Source of the DNA: Erythroxylum novogranatense
Lineage: Eukaryota; Streptophyta; Magnoliopsida; Malpighiales; Erythroxylaceae
Length of the DNA stretch: 64,000 bases
Direction of reading: 5' to 3'
Assembly (NCBI GenBank): GCA_029891385.1
Contig: CM057232.1
Location: forward strand, 70,023,824 to 70,087,823
Shown here piece after piece: positions 10,908-23,293 of this stretch. The translations under genes and the position numbers were made by a program. Each line of letters starts with the position of its first letter. The stretch's first letter is position 1. The notes under the pieces were generated by a model that searched no databases, was not told the DNA's origin, and was given only the letters and a program-made list of their open reading frames with translations.

Positions 10908-12711
10908 CTATTGTTGTGGTGATCGTGGGTGGTCCTCTATAGAACTTCCCTTCGACTGTTTGAACGGTGGTCGCAACTGAGCTATCTGCATAATCTCTTC
11001 TCTCATTTTCGCCATCTGCTCTCTCATCTGTAGCTCCATCTACTCCCTGAGGGAAAGCTCCATCTGCTCCCTGATTCGTTGCTCCATTTGTTCCTTGATT
11101 CGCTGCTCCTGCTCCCTCATCCGTTGTTCCTCCCGCTCTGTCTGCCCCTCTTCCAAATGAGCTATCTTGTCCATTAATGTTTGTACTGTGGCCCGAAGCT
11201 CAATGACTTCATTGTTGTTCGATGGCCTTGTGGACGCTGCTGTACTGGACATGGAAGATTGGGAATAACATGAGTTCCCAAACGAACCTAGACCAAAAAT
11301 TCTGCCACGACGATCCCTACCACCCACGACCTCAAAATACTTCTGAGACACGTCTACAGGTTGTTCCTCCTGCGACTGTAGCTCAAGGGTTTGTTGTAAT
11401 TGGTCCTATAAGGTATGTGAAGTTAACATTAAGAAGAAGGACGGGAGCAGTATTTAGAAATGTATAAAATGCAATAATTGGACATACATTCAGCTCTCGA
11501 CAGCGGTTGTTGATGAAGGTTAGACCGTCATGCTTCTTCGTGTGAGTGTGCACAAATAACTGAAGGGGGGTAGGCTTGGTGCCCAATGACTTCTCCTACA
11601 TGAGAAAGACTAAAATGTCAGATGTGAACTAGAAATCATTTAAACGTCAGCAGAGGTTCGGAAAGTTGTATGATATTCGCCTCCTGCTAGACAAAGAAAA
11701 TAACTCAACACAGCCATAAGTGGCACCAGACATTTAGACCATTATCATTATCCATAATACAACGAAGCTAACTATCGACAAAAATAGTGTAAAGTGGAGA
11801 TACTTACAAGTCTGTCTGCATGCTCTTGGTGAGTTATTGAGCCTCCCGTATGTACGGGAAGACTCTGTAGACCTAGGCCTCTAAGTCTGTTGGTCGAGTT
11901 ACGTCCTGAGATGGACATTGCTGCAGGCGATGCCCAATACGCCAGCCAACGACTCCAAATATCCTCCGAAATAAAGCGGAGTCGTGCACCAACCTTGTTT
12001 ATCGCGTTAATGAAGTCGCGATAACATGTACGAGCCCGCCTCTCCCAGAATTTGTATACGCTCTCGTCCAACGTAGCGTCCCAGAAAAACGCTTTCTAAT
12101 AAAAGAAAAAAAATATGTTAGTTAATGTAAAACTATATATATATATATGCTAACACAATATATATATATATATATTAAATAAAAAACAGAAATAATTATT
12201 GTACCTCGAACTCATGAAAGTACAATTGTTTTATAGCTGCAGTGATATTCTTCCACGTATATCCATCGAGTTCAATCCTTTCCTTAAAAGTGGAGGTCAT
12301 ATGCGTGGAAACCATTCCAGATGGTACGAACCTAAAACAAGAAGTTATTGTAGAGTACAAATGGACCGAAAAGCCTAAGGCTTAATCCACTAGAAACAGT
12401 GCTTAATCCTATAGCCATACTTACTGGTCATTGATGACAGTGATATAATTTCGCCCATCATCTCTTACAGATCCAGGCTGGAGGGCATGTCCTCCATCCC
12501 CTATTGTGGAATTGGATGATATATGAGTTGGCGTAGGGGATAGTGTGGCATTAGTAGCAGCAGGTGATGGCACATCTGGAACGGGAGGATGTGTAGGAGC
12601 AGGTGAGTCAGTGCGAGTCGCAGACTGTGACGATCCACCTTCACATGGCTGCCCGCCGAACATCCCTCTAATCCTTGGCCGCATAACCTCACGTGGTCGC
12701 TTAGGTCCCAT
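10908..12711 (-). pseudogene. Transposase_24 (TNPA-position) gene of CACTA-1, five exons
   Basis: Second conserved protein of plant En/Spm elements, inferred to bind the element ends. Exons on the minus strand are 12711-12425 (start MGPKRPRE, Pro/Ser/Thr-rich), 12331-12205 (FVPSGMVS...YTWKNITAA), 12095-11808 (FWERRARTCYRDFINAINK, DIWSRWLAYW), 11595-11488 (GTKPTPLQLFVHTHTKKHDG) and 11405-10908. The last exon ends in a charged coiled coil of REEQRMREQ-type repeats. The splice sites at these junctions are GT-AG, and the same exon borders are kept in CACTA-2. One TAG (11040-11042) lies in the coiled coil, probably from CAG. It is otherwise the better preserved of the two copies. Confidence 0.88.
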
Positions 12712-12946
12712 ATTAATGAATGAAATACAATATTTATCGAATTCTGTATAAATATAACAATCTTAAGAGCAATTGTTTACACAAGTTATTAACATATAAG
12801 CCAATGACATTGAAAATTTGCACTTAAGTTAACAACAACAAATTTACGTCAACAATTATATAATTATGACTGTGTTTACCAAATTCAAACAGATACAACA
12901 ACAAACATCTTTTAAGCTTTGTCGAACTATGTAATGCATGAGGAAA

Positions 12947-13702
12947 TTATTCCTTCGGAATCCATGTGACATGAGAGTCGGTAAAAGTAAATGAGCCCCC
13001 GACATCTGGATTTCTGAGAAGCGTCCTGGCACGTTCAAACGAAGCTCGGGAAACAGCCAGACTTCTCCCACCCGGTGAAGGGCTTTGGACACCTTCTCTC
13101 AATAAAGTTTTGGCTATAGCCATACTTGATGCGGAAATTGTAAATGTGTCGCCGCTCTTGGTGTGGAAGACGAGTTGTCCAGATGAACTACTACAAGGGG
13201 GAATAGTTACACGTAAAACAGGGAAGAACATATATTCACATTTGATTCCGTGCGATTAGACCACCGTCACACACAGCGAAACTGGATATGGTAACATACA
13301 TGATTGTCCAGACCCAATATGAGAAATTGACGAATCTTTCACAATAACTGATTTGTCATATCGTTCATATGTCGTCATGTCATGGCTCTGGCCAGCTCTG
13401 GCACTCATTTCTTCGTTGAGAATACAGGAAGCTTAGAGCAACATGAAGTGCAAACCATCAAATGACTATTATGTCATGGCACTTCAACTAAGGAAATGCG
13501 ATGTACAGAATTTAAACAGAGATGTAATAATCATAGGAAACACCTTCAAGTAGAAGATCGGTCATGGATGGCAAATGAATCTGAGTGTTTTTCGCAATAC
13601 TGTTCCCTACATTGGTGATTCCCTAGGACAGGACAAATTTTCCACATTCCTCCCAACGGTAAGAATTATTACCGTCGGGAACCATTCGCCAGATCGACAT
13701 CC
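12947..13702 (-). pseudogene. conserved middle ORF of CACTA-1, family unknown
   Basis: It lies between TNP2 and Transposase_24 on the same strand. Exon A (13702-13544, 159 bases) follows a pyrimidine-rich acceptor ending CAAG and reads MSIWRMVPDGNNSYRWEECG; its donor is GAAG|GTG. Exon B (from about 13430 down) reads MSARAGQSHDMTTYERYDKS, and after a gap or intron ends with SKSGDTF-like, SMAIAKTLLREGVQSPSPGG and SFTFTDSHVTWIPKE. A TAG at 13623-13625 stands where CACTA-2 has CAG. CACTA-2 holds the same ORF. I do not recognise a domain. It may be a third gene or extra exons of a neighbour. Confidence 0.6.
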
Positions 13703-14756
13703 CTTGAATAAGAATTGCAATGATTAAAAGGAATACTGTTTTTACCGCAAAAAATAGCCTATTACAAACATAAATTAATTGCTATCAGAACTTAAATGTA
13801 AATTAAAATCATCTTCCTCGTCGGAAGAATAAGAATCAAACGCTTCCTCTTGTTCAGACCCATTGTTACCCTCGTCAGACTCTGCATCTAAAATATCAAC
13901 ATAAGCGTTAGAAGGATCGTGCAAAGGTTCCGTCTCGTCACACGTTGTTGTTTCATTGATAGAAGCCACGTCTTCTTGAAACGCTTCACTGTCATTTCTC
14001 TTGTTGGACCCTGAACCTTGAAGCGAAAATCTAGAAATAATAAATGAGATCAAATGAGTGTTTTGTGTGTAAATTATGTTATAGATGATTATGATATTAT
14101 AATGTGATTTTATGCATGGTTGATGAGTTGGAAAAAAAAAACCTTAAGCACGAATCATGGTTATGTTATATAAGTAAGATATTAGAAAAAGGCAAGAGAG
14201 GATCTTGGTGAATGACAAGATATGATTTAAATGTAAGCAATCTTTTGGATTGAGGTTGAGTATTGGATTGATTTTCAATGTCAAAATTAATTGGTTGAAT
14301 GAGATTAAAATAGAAGAAATGAAGTTGGCAAGAATGATAAGTTTTGCATGTGGATAGGAATGTGTATGTTGATTTAAGGGAAATTAGGGAATAATTGACA
14401 TATAATTGGCCAAGGTTGCCTTCTTTGAAGTTGTAGCTTGCTCTTTTATCTTTCCAAGGAGATCAATTATGCATGTTTTCGAGATCAGAGTTAAGAATTA
14501 TAGTTGATACAAGTTAAGATGTTATATAAAGATTTATGTTTTGTGACAGCTTTGATGAATGTTTGAAATTTTGAGGTTTTGATGAACCAATTTAGTTGAA
14601 ATTTGAGGATTTCATGAATTGAAATTGTTGCTTGAATTGTTATGAAGTGTTTAGGCCTATGAATGAGTAAATATGTGGAGATTATAAGTGTTTATGAAGT
14701 TAGTTTTGATGGAAGAAACATTGGAAGAAGGATGAAGAAGTTTTGGAAAATCGCAT

Positions 14757-14935
14757 GTCCGTTAAACGGACATGGAAGTTCGTTTAACGGACAGCTACGG
14801 GTCAAAAGGACCCCTTGCTATGTGTATGTCCGTTAGACGGACACAGATGTCCGTTAAACGGACTTTCTCGGACGAATTGGCACACTTTTGGCCGTATGTG
14901 TCCGTTAAACGGACATGCATGTCCGTTTAACGGAC
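14757..14935. repeat. cluster of six 15-bp palindromes in the LTR
   Basis: GTCCGTTAAACGGAC or close variants occur at 14757, 14778, 14828, 14849, 14900 and 14921. Pairs are spaced 21 bases start to start, and the pairs are 50-51 bases apart from each other. The block GGACAGCTACGGGTCA follows two of them. They lie in the putative U3, about 1 kb upstream of the TATA box. Confidence 0.9.
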
Positions 14936-15952
14936 AGCTACGGGTCACCTTGGGAAAAACGTGATTTTGACCAGTGTTGAGGCCGAATCTTGCTTCAAGG
15001 CCTCTAATACGAGTTGTAAATCTTGAAGTTATCTTTCAAATGGCTCTAGAAAGAAGGCATTCAGAGATTTTTAGAGAAACGTATGGCGTTTGCGCCAAAA
15101 GAGTTTCAAATGGATTTAGAGTTTAAGCATGGGTCAATGTTTTGATCATAACTCACTCATCCGACCTCGGATTGAGGCGATTCTTGAAGCATTGAATTCC
15201 TAACACATGTTTCTTTCTCCCCATGAAAATTTGTATCAATTGGAGTTGAATTGAAAGAGTTTGATTGAATCATATGATAATCAGAATGTTTTGTCTCATT
15301 CTAAGCTTGCTATTTTCCTTCTTCATCCGACCTTGTCAAATAATTTGCTTATATCTTTTCCGTCCGACATCCGAATGACTTGGTTCTCGAAGAGTTGGAT
15401 TCCTAAGATACTACATTTCATATTAATGAAAAATTATGAGTTTTAGAGATTTATTTGGGCAAGAGTATTTGAATCAAAGTGAGACAGGAAAGTTTATGAA
15501 CATAGTTTAGTATTTTGCGAATTTAGGGATATCTGAAGATCCGATTGAAGCGATATTTGAGGCGAAATAAAGTTAAGACATGGGGCTACAATTTCTATGA
15601 AGGAACCAAAATTCATTTTAGCCTTTAAGGATGTCTATTGTGGAAGGAAGTGAATTTCTAGAAAATGTGTTAGCAAATGATATGTCCGACATGTTTAGGC
15701 TATAACTTTTGATGTAGTGCTCCAAATTGGATGATTCTTAAGGCATTATAAAATTAAGACATAGAGGAACAATTCTCTAGAAGGAAGTTTTAGCAAATTC
15801 CTTCATTTAGATGTGAGAACAATTGTCCAAAAGTGAGCATAACTTGAAGAAATATTCAGGGGCATTTCTGGAAGTCAACTTAAAGAGTAAAGTTTAAAGG
15901 CAATTGAGGAGGGGCAGAAGGGTCTTTTACCCTCTAAATAAATGGCTTGGCA

Positions 15953-15960
15953 TATAAAAA
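15953..15960 (+). promoter_or_regulatory. putative LTR TATA box
   Basis: TATAAAAA, followed after about 30 bases by a GA-rich stretch (15980-16080) typical of plant LTR leaders. The open frame 15942-16220 overlaps this leader and is purine-run driven, so it is not a gene. Confidence 0.5.
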
Positions 15961-18900
15961 GAGGAGCATGGTCGTGGGAAGAGAGAAGAGGCTCGAAAAT
16001 TCTAGAAAAAGAAGAAGAAAGAAGAAGAAGGAAGAGAGAAGAGAGGAGAGCTCGTGGAGAAAGAAGGAGGAAGCTAGGGTTTTGGATTTTTGAAGGTTCC
16101 AAGCTTGTTTTCTTGTGGATTCATGAAGGAAAAGAGGGAAGGAGAAGAGATTTTACTCCAAGCCAAGAGGAATTTCGAAAATGGGAAGAGAAAGAGGTAA
16201 GAGATGATTTTAATGTTTGAGTTTTCTTGAGTTTTTAGTTGATTTATCCTAAGATGGTTATGGGTTTGTTATGTATGAGGTTAATTTAAGTGATTATGCT
16301 TTGGGTTATGTTTAATCATAGATGAGAAACTATTTGGAAATTTATACTAAAGTATATGAGTAGAGATTTTGGGAAGATTATGATGTAGAGGGGTTGGAAT
16401 CTAAATGGGTTTGTGAAATATGATGACTATGATATGGATTTTGGGATAATTATAAACTTCCTATTGTTAATTTGAAAAGTATGAGGTTTATTATTTTGGG
16501 AATTGGTTGATTATGGCTTAGGTGATTTTAAGTTGGAAGAGAGAGAGAAGTAAAGATCAAATTGAGGAGAGGCTAAGGAGACTTGAGCATTGGACAAGAG
16601 TATAGCATGGAATTAAAGGTGGGTAATATATTTATTTTTCAAATTATAAGTATTTATAAATGTTGGCTTTATAATGATTTGAATCAATTGAATTTATGAT
16701 TTATGAACTATTGGTTTATAATTTCCAAGTGAATCCAGAGTTGTTTGGGACTTGTAAACGAAATGATTCAATTAACTGTTTTCAAAGTAATTGAAGGATT
16801 TTGATGAAATGTGCTTAATATTTATGTTTATTGTTTGAGTTTCAATATGTGAATAGTGGTCATGGATGAAATTGATTGATTGGTTGAGAATATGTTTGCA
16901 TTGTTATATACATGTATACATATTTGGAAATGTAAGTGTGCTGAATACGACGTTACATGAAAAGTTAAGTTTTCGAAATATGCCTTCGGGCAACATGAGA
17001 TTTTCAAGCATGAATACGTGTTACATGGGTTTGGTTAGGTCCTTCATGTGGAGTCAGTGCACTGGTCTCGTTTTAAAGCCTTCTCCCGGCTGCCCGCTAG
17101 TGGTATAGAAGCTCCGTTTTCGGACTCCCTTCACGGCTACATTGGACCGCTATGCGAGAAAGTGTAGTACGTCCTGTTCACGGCTGCACAGGATCGCTTT
17201 GCGGGAATGTGCAGTACGTCATGTTTTTGGACCGACCCAAACCGATTGATGTGTTATATACTTTACTTTGTTTAGAATGTGCTGCATTTATATGTAATGC
17301 ATTTCATGTGTACAATGGTTTGAAAGTGTGACAAAATGAGAACTTGGATTTTCAACTACGAGAGTTTTGCAAAACTGTTTGTAAAGAGTTATGAAAGTTT
17401 TTGATTTGAAAAGTTATTGAGAAGTAAACCCTTCACTGTTTTCGATCAACGAAAAGTAAGGTTTGAAAATACTCTTGCTTATCATTTGTTTAATAAACAT
17501 GTTATCCACGAGCCTCTGAGCTCACCCCCCCTTTCATCCCCATCTCCAGGTGTTCGAGCGGGAGATTGGATGAAAGACGTCAAGATATCAGTAATTGTGC
17601 ATGTGCTTGTAAATTGTGTATTTTGCTATTGGTATTGAGGTATGGCTTGAAATGCCATTAGAATATTGTAAACATTTGGGTCATAATGTATTTTGGTTTA
17701 TGATATTGTATAAGACTTTTGAGTTATGGAATTGGAAATGTATTGGTTTTGGATTGTGTATATTGATTTGTATATAAAGTGAATTGATTTATGAATGTAT
17801 TTGGGATATATTTATATATATGGATATGAAAGAATGTCTTGGAGGATGTGATATGTGTTTGAATGTGAAAATGTGAATGGATATGAAAATGACTTGAAGT
17901 GGTTTAGAATCTAGGATTTATGTTCTTCTGAGATCCGGACGGAGGGTCCAGAGATCATGATGGATGTGTGATTCTTGATAGTTATAGTAGTGAGTTTACT
18001 ATTTGCGGTTTGGGTTTTGTTCTTGTGCAGCCAAGTTATGCCGCCAGATTTTATATGATAGTATATGGATTTTATGAGATTGTGTAAGAATTTAGGGTTT
18101 ATGGACATGAGTATGAGATAGTTATAGTAAGAAATAAGCATATGATGAATAAGAGGATTCAAGTGATTTAAGATAAGTATGAGTTGAAGGATAAGTTTCA
18201 AAGAGGAAAAGATTTGTTTGTCGTTGATATCTTATGTTAAATCGATGGACTAAATGATGAAAGGAATGAACAAAAGAGAAAACAAAATTTTATACCTATT
18301 TCGGATGGATTAGTACAAGCTATCCAACGCGTCAAGCTTTCTATTTTCACGCTTCGGATGTCGGGATTTGAACTTTCAGTGTCAATTGATCTATTTGATT
18401 CCCATTGGTATTTGATATTCGATTTCAGTTGAATTTCGATCCTATTAGCTTCGCATTTGTTTCGTTTCACTTGTATATTCTGATTCATGTGATTGTGTCC
18501 CATTTGTATTCGATCTGATCCTTTATTTTTCGTTTCGTTTCGGATTCTTTTAAGACTGATCATATGCAGTACAATCGAATTCTATTCAAGAGTGCTCATG
18601 ATCAAGTGGTTTATCAGCGTTAGTGTATTAAGTGGTTAAGAAGTTGGGTCTCGGGAATGGGATCCAACATCTCTGCTCTTCGTTTCTATGGGATTCAAAC
18701 ACTCCCCTAGGTTTAACTTTGCACACCGCCAACCAATCCTGTTTATCACATCGTAAGCTTGGAAAAGGGACATAACAGACCTGTCTTGCTTACATAGCCA
18801 AGATGAAAGGTTCAAATTGTCTCAATCGTTTGCGGACGTTGATTTCAACCACATTGTATCGGCTATGCACTTTTGTTCCAACGTTTGGTGTCGGATCATA

Positions 18901-21900
18901 CCAATCACATTTAAATATCACACATCGCTTAATTGGCAACGCAGGGTACTCAACTTCAAGTATTTCAATTATTTTCCCATAATAGTCCATCAATTCTCCC
19001 TGTATCGAAACATCACTTTTCATACTTGCCATGCTATGTCCACGCGTCTCTGTATGGTATTTATATCCATTCACGAAATAAACCGGATACGAGTAAACAG
19101 TTCGCAGAGGTCCCTTCGCAAGATCAGAAATGAACTTGTTCTGTATTGGATTTTTAGCGGCCTATGTAACAGGAAGTAGCAAAGGAAAGAGTACAATGTC
19201 ATCGGAACATTTCAACATGGTAGGTAACAATAGGAATAGTTTAAAGTGAGAACTTACATATCGCGCGAACCATCAAGGAAATTGTTGTCCAACTTGGTTA
19301 TTCATGTCATCCTGTGTGATACCAGGCATTATCTCATGCAAAAATGCCTCGTATACGTTGCATATGACATGACACCAATCAGTAACGTTCAACACACTAA
19401 TACCTGCAATTGAGCATATCAGTTTTCCAAATCACTGTACGAATGGAAGAACCTCCTGACAGTTCAATAAAATGTACCCATGTGCAGCATCAATTTCCTC
19501 CTCTGTTAGCATTCGTCTTGTTGTACGTCCAGAGGTTCGTCCTGGATATGTAAAAATTGACAAGTTCCCTTCTGCACCACTTGTCTCTCCCCCATTGTCG
19601 TTACGAGGAACTTGTCTCGCTCTTGTACGCACATGAGGCTCAAAATAATGTCCACAAAATGTACTAGCTTCCTCAACTAAATAAGCATTACATATGGAGC
19701 CCTCAACTCTAGCTTTGTTTTTAACATTTTTTTTTCAAATGATGTAAATATCTATAATAAAGCAACTGGTTATTACAATGTTCGGTTGACACAGCATGTA
19801 CAAATGGGTAAGGATATGATAGTACTGGAGTTACCTCTCAATTGGATACATCCATCGATATTGGACTGGACCGGCAAGTTTTGCTTCGTGTGGTAAATGC
19901 ACCGGTAGATGCTCCATGCAGTCAAATAAGCTAGGAGGAAAAATCCCTTCTAATTTGCACAAAATAACTGGAATTTCATTCTCTAGTTTTTGCAATTCAT
20001 GAAAATTGATTTCAGATGATGTTAAGCTTTTGAAAAATAAGCTCAACTCCGTTAATGGTTCTCATACTTTAGAAGGTAGCAACTCGCGAAAGGCAATTGG
20101 AATTAGCCTTTGCATAAAAACATGACAATCATGACTTTTCATCCCAAATAATTTGTACTTCCTCATATCTACACACCTAGACAGGTTTGAAACATAACCA
20201 TCAGGAAACTTTAGTCCTTTCAACCATTCACACAAACGCTCCTTTTGTTGCTTGCCTAAAGTGTAACATGCTTTCGGATATTTACCGGTACGAACATCTT
20301 TATGTAACTCATGTCTTCTACAGAGCAGTTGCAAATCAGCTCTGGATTTGGCATTGTCTTTTTTCCTCCCTTCAATGATCATAATGGTATTGAACAAGTT
20401 GTCAAACATGTTTTTCTCAATATGCATCACGTCCAGATTATGTCGTACCATATTTGTTTTCCAATATAGTAAATCCCAAAATATGCTTCGTTTTCGCCAA
20501 CCAAAGTTTTGACTGATGCCTCTATTTACTTCATCGGCGTCAAATTCAATTACTTTAAGCAAGCCCAATGCCTCAATCTCTTGGAAAATCTCAACACCAC
20601 ATTAAGAGCTGGAGGTGATTGTTTCACAATCCTATTTTTAATGAACTTACATTTGTTGTGCCTAAACGGATGATCCGGAGGGAGGAATTTTCTGTGATTG
20701 TCAAACCAACTAATTTTGCCACCGGTTGGAAGATAAAACGCATCTGAATCATTGTCGTAATGAGGGCACGCCAACTTCCCAGCTGTACTCCAACCAGATA
20801 ACATGGCCAAAGCCGGGATCGTCCACATTAAAGCTGCTCTCATAACAAAATTATGTTTCAGAGATACATCATATGTTTGCACACCAATTTCCTAAAGATG
20901 CTGCAATTCCAATATTAGCGGTTGTAAGTAAACATCTATTTTCTGCTTGGGATTTGTTGGTCCTGGGACAATAACTGTAAGGAACATGTAAGCCTCTTTC
21001 ATACACATCTACGGATGCAAATTATAATGAGTAATTATCACCGGCCAAGATGAATATTGCTGCCTGGATTGACCAATCCAACCGAAAGGTTGGAATCTAT
21101 CAGTCGACAATCCCAACCGCACATTCCGACTTTCAACTGCAAAGTGCACATGGGTGTCATTGAAATGCTTCCATGCCAGTGCATTTGATGGATGACGCAT
21201 AACTCCATCTTCCTGATCATGTTCAACATGCCATCTTATATGACATGCAATCACATCAGATGCATAAAGTCTCTGCAGTCTCGGAGTTAGCGGGAAATAA
21301 TACATTCGCTTCCATGGAACTAATTTCTGTTTCATTGCACGCTTTCTTGGCTTAAACCTCGATTGACCACAAAATTTGCACTCATCTAAGTTCACATCAT
21401 CTCCCTAGTACAACATACACCCCAACCGACAGCAATCAATTTTTTCCACTGGCAAACCAAGACCCCGAATTAGTTTCTTCATATTGTAAAAACTGTCAAC
21501 CATTGAATGATCAACGGGTAGTGATTCAGTATACCACTCCAGAATGTTATCAAAACTACGATCCGATATGTGTCCTTCACTCTTTACGTTCAAAATTCGC
21601 GCAATTGAAGACAATTGCGTCATTTTCTGGCAATCGGGCCACAATTCTCGGTCAGCAGACTGGAGTAGGTGAAAAAAATTTCGTGCTTCTGCGTTTAGTT
21701 CTTCTTCAACATTTACCCTATTTTTCCCAAAGGTACAACCGACCCCATCAAAGACTATTTGCCTGTACGAGTTTTCAGTTCCATGAACAAAATTCCCGCA
21801 CGTCCCAACCTCCCCTTCATACTCATTTACATTGCCAGACATTTGTGGTTCATTCCCCCTTAAGGTGCTACAAATTAATGGTTTGCCATGTCGTGTCCAC

Positions 21901-23037
21901 TCAAAATAATTGGGCACAAACCCTTTTCTCAGCAAATGCAACTTAACTTCATCAAGAGTAAGGAAACGTTTGTGCTTGCACTTGCTACATGGACATCTGA
22001 TCTTTTGCCCATCCATATATGCAGGTTGAGAGCATGCATAATGAATAAAACTGTCAACTCCATGCACGAATTCAGGATTAATGAAGCCATTAGCAGTTAA
22101 TCGTCTATACATCCAAGCTCTATCCCCGAAGCTCATAGCTGGGATACTGTTAATTTCAACCCGTCAATCCATTGTTAGTATCATTCATGTATGCCACATA
22201 TAACAAGGTAGGTCAGTATCATTAATTGTTATACGGGGATCCTGCTGAAAATTCGGCAGCATTTCCCCTATCACATAATCACCCCCCTCTTACACATAAG
22301 AGAGCCCCCTGCATGTGAAAATACACTTCTATATTCGACAAGTAAAGTCAACTCACAACTGATCTCTAAACTACATGTCCATACATTGCATTGTCAACAA
22401 CTCATGTTACGTATTAAGAATTAAACATTAAACTCAAATCAATTCACAACCATACACAATTTTCTTATTACGTCAAATTATATTACCAATTATGCTTAAA
22501 GTTACCACAATTGAAGTTAAAGTATAGTTGTCATTTCAATACTGCGTGAAGCTTCATTCACGTTCCTCGAAAGTATAAATACTGGGGAGAATAGAGTTCC
22601 TACAACCAACAAAATCAAATTGTGTCTTATCATATTGAGAGGTCCTAGCATTTGTCACAGAAGTTCATACGATTGATTCAAATGAAGGAGGAATAAGGCA
22701 ATTATAAAATAAGTAGTAGTGATTTTGTTTTACTCAATGACTAAAGACATAATTGGTTATCATAATATATTCTTTATTTTGAATATTTCTTTAAAACCTA
22801 CAGATAGAGTAAAGCTGGCTCTTGACATATTATTTCTTGAATTAGATCAAAGTATGTCAAGATACTTGTGGGATGATTTCTTAGAATATAATAAAAACAA
22901 TAATTGGCTAAAGTTTTAGAGGGCTATATAATTAAATTATTAGTTACTCTTAAGTGTAATCTGAATTGTAAAGAGATTAATTGCTTTTGATGGAAAATAA
23001 TACACTAAAAGAAGTTGGACATATTTCTTCATTTTCG

Positions 23038-23091
23038 GTCAGGCTCGCGAGGGCGAGGGCGAGAGCGAGGGCTCGCCCTTGCGAGCCTGAC
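23038..23091. repeat. GC-rich hairpin
   Basis: Arms of 21 bases (23038-23058 and 23071-23091) pair at 20 of 21 positions around a 12-base loop of GCGAGA-type sequence. It sits in extremely AT-rich DNA, next to the TTA tract. Related hairpins occur at 51777 and 61942. Confidence 0.88.
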
Positions 23092-23158
23092 GTTCGATTC
23101 TTTTTTTATTTTTTTACATAATATAGTTTTATTATTATTATTTTGAAATTATATATGG

Positions 23159-23293
<135 letters not shown>

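Larger units (their letters stand above)
14002..18669 (+). mobile_element. solo LTR of a Ty3/gypsy-type element, 4.67 kb
   Basis: Ends are TGTTGGACCC and GGGATCCAACA, which form an imperfect terminal inverted repeat. They are flanked by a perfect 5-bp duplication TCTCT (13997-14001 and 18670-18674). Removing it rejoins the TNP2 gene of CACTA-1, as comparison with CACTA-2 shows. There is no gag or pol inside and no internal long direct repeat, so it is a solo LTR left by recombination between two LTRs. The great length suggests a gypsy lineage such as Tekay/Del; that assignment is inference. A TATA box at 15953 and a GA-rich leader place its own orientation on the plus strand. Confidence 0.85.
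13775..22138 (-). pseudogene. TNP2-type CACTA transposase, interrupted by solo LTR
   Basis: Catalytic protein of En/Spm elements. The main exon begins at 22138 after a CAG acceptor, with ATG at 22136. Domains in order are: Transposase-associated domain (about residues 1-80, with RCPCSKC); TNP2 core with CKFCGQSRFKPRKRAMK, LSTDRFQPFG (candidate first catalytic Asp) and LDVMHIEKN near 20430 (candidate second); FRELLPSKV region (DUF4218-type) near 20070; and YYGKIIEILEVEYPALP with CDWYDP (DUF4216-type) at 19000-18850. The C-terminal acidic tail is at 14000-13775. Four tryptophan codons have become stops (21405-21407, 21009-21011, 20892-20894, 20062-20064). A 4.67 kb LTR splits it between 14001 and 18670. 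Confidence 0.93.

Noticed and set aside
11222..11467. Plus-strand frame opposite Transposase_24 in CACTA-1 (and its equivalent at 42024-42248 minus)
   Set aside because: Antisense shadow of the conserved last exon; conservation follows the sense protein.
14757..14935. Possible CRISPR or satellite array of palindromes
   Set aside because: Only six sites within a plant LTR; no unique spacers of constant length and no cas genes.
15942..16220. 92-codon Arg/Glu-rich open frame
   Set aside because: Driven by the GA-rich leader of the solo LTR; overlaps the TATA box and has no homology.
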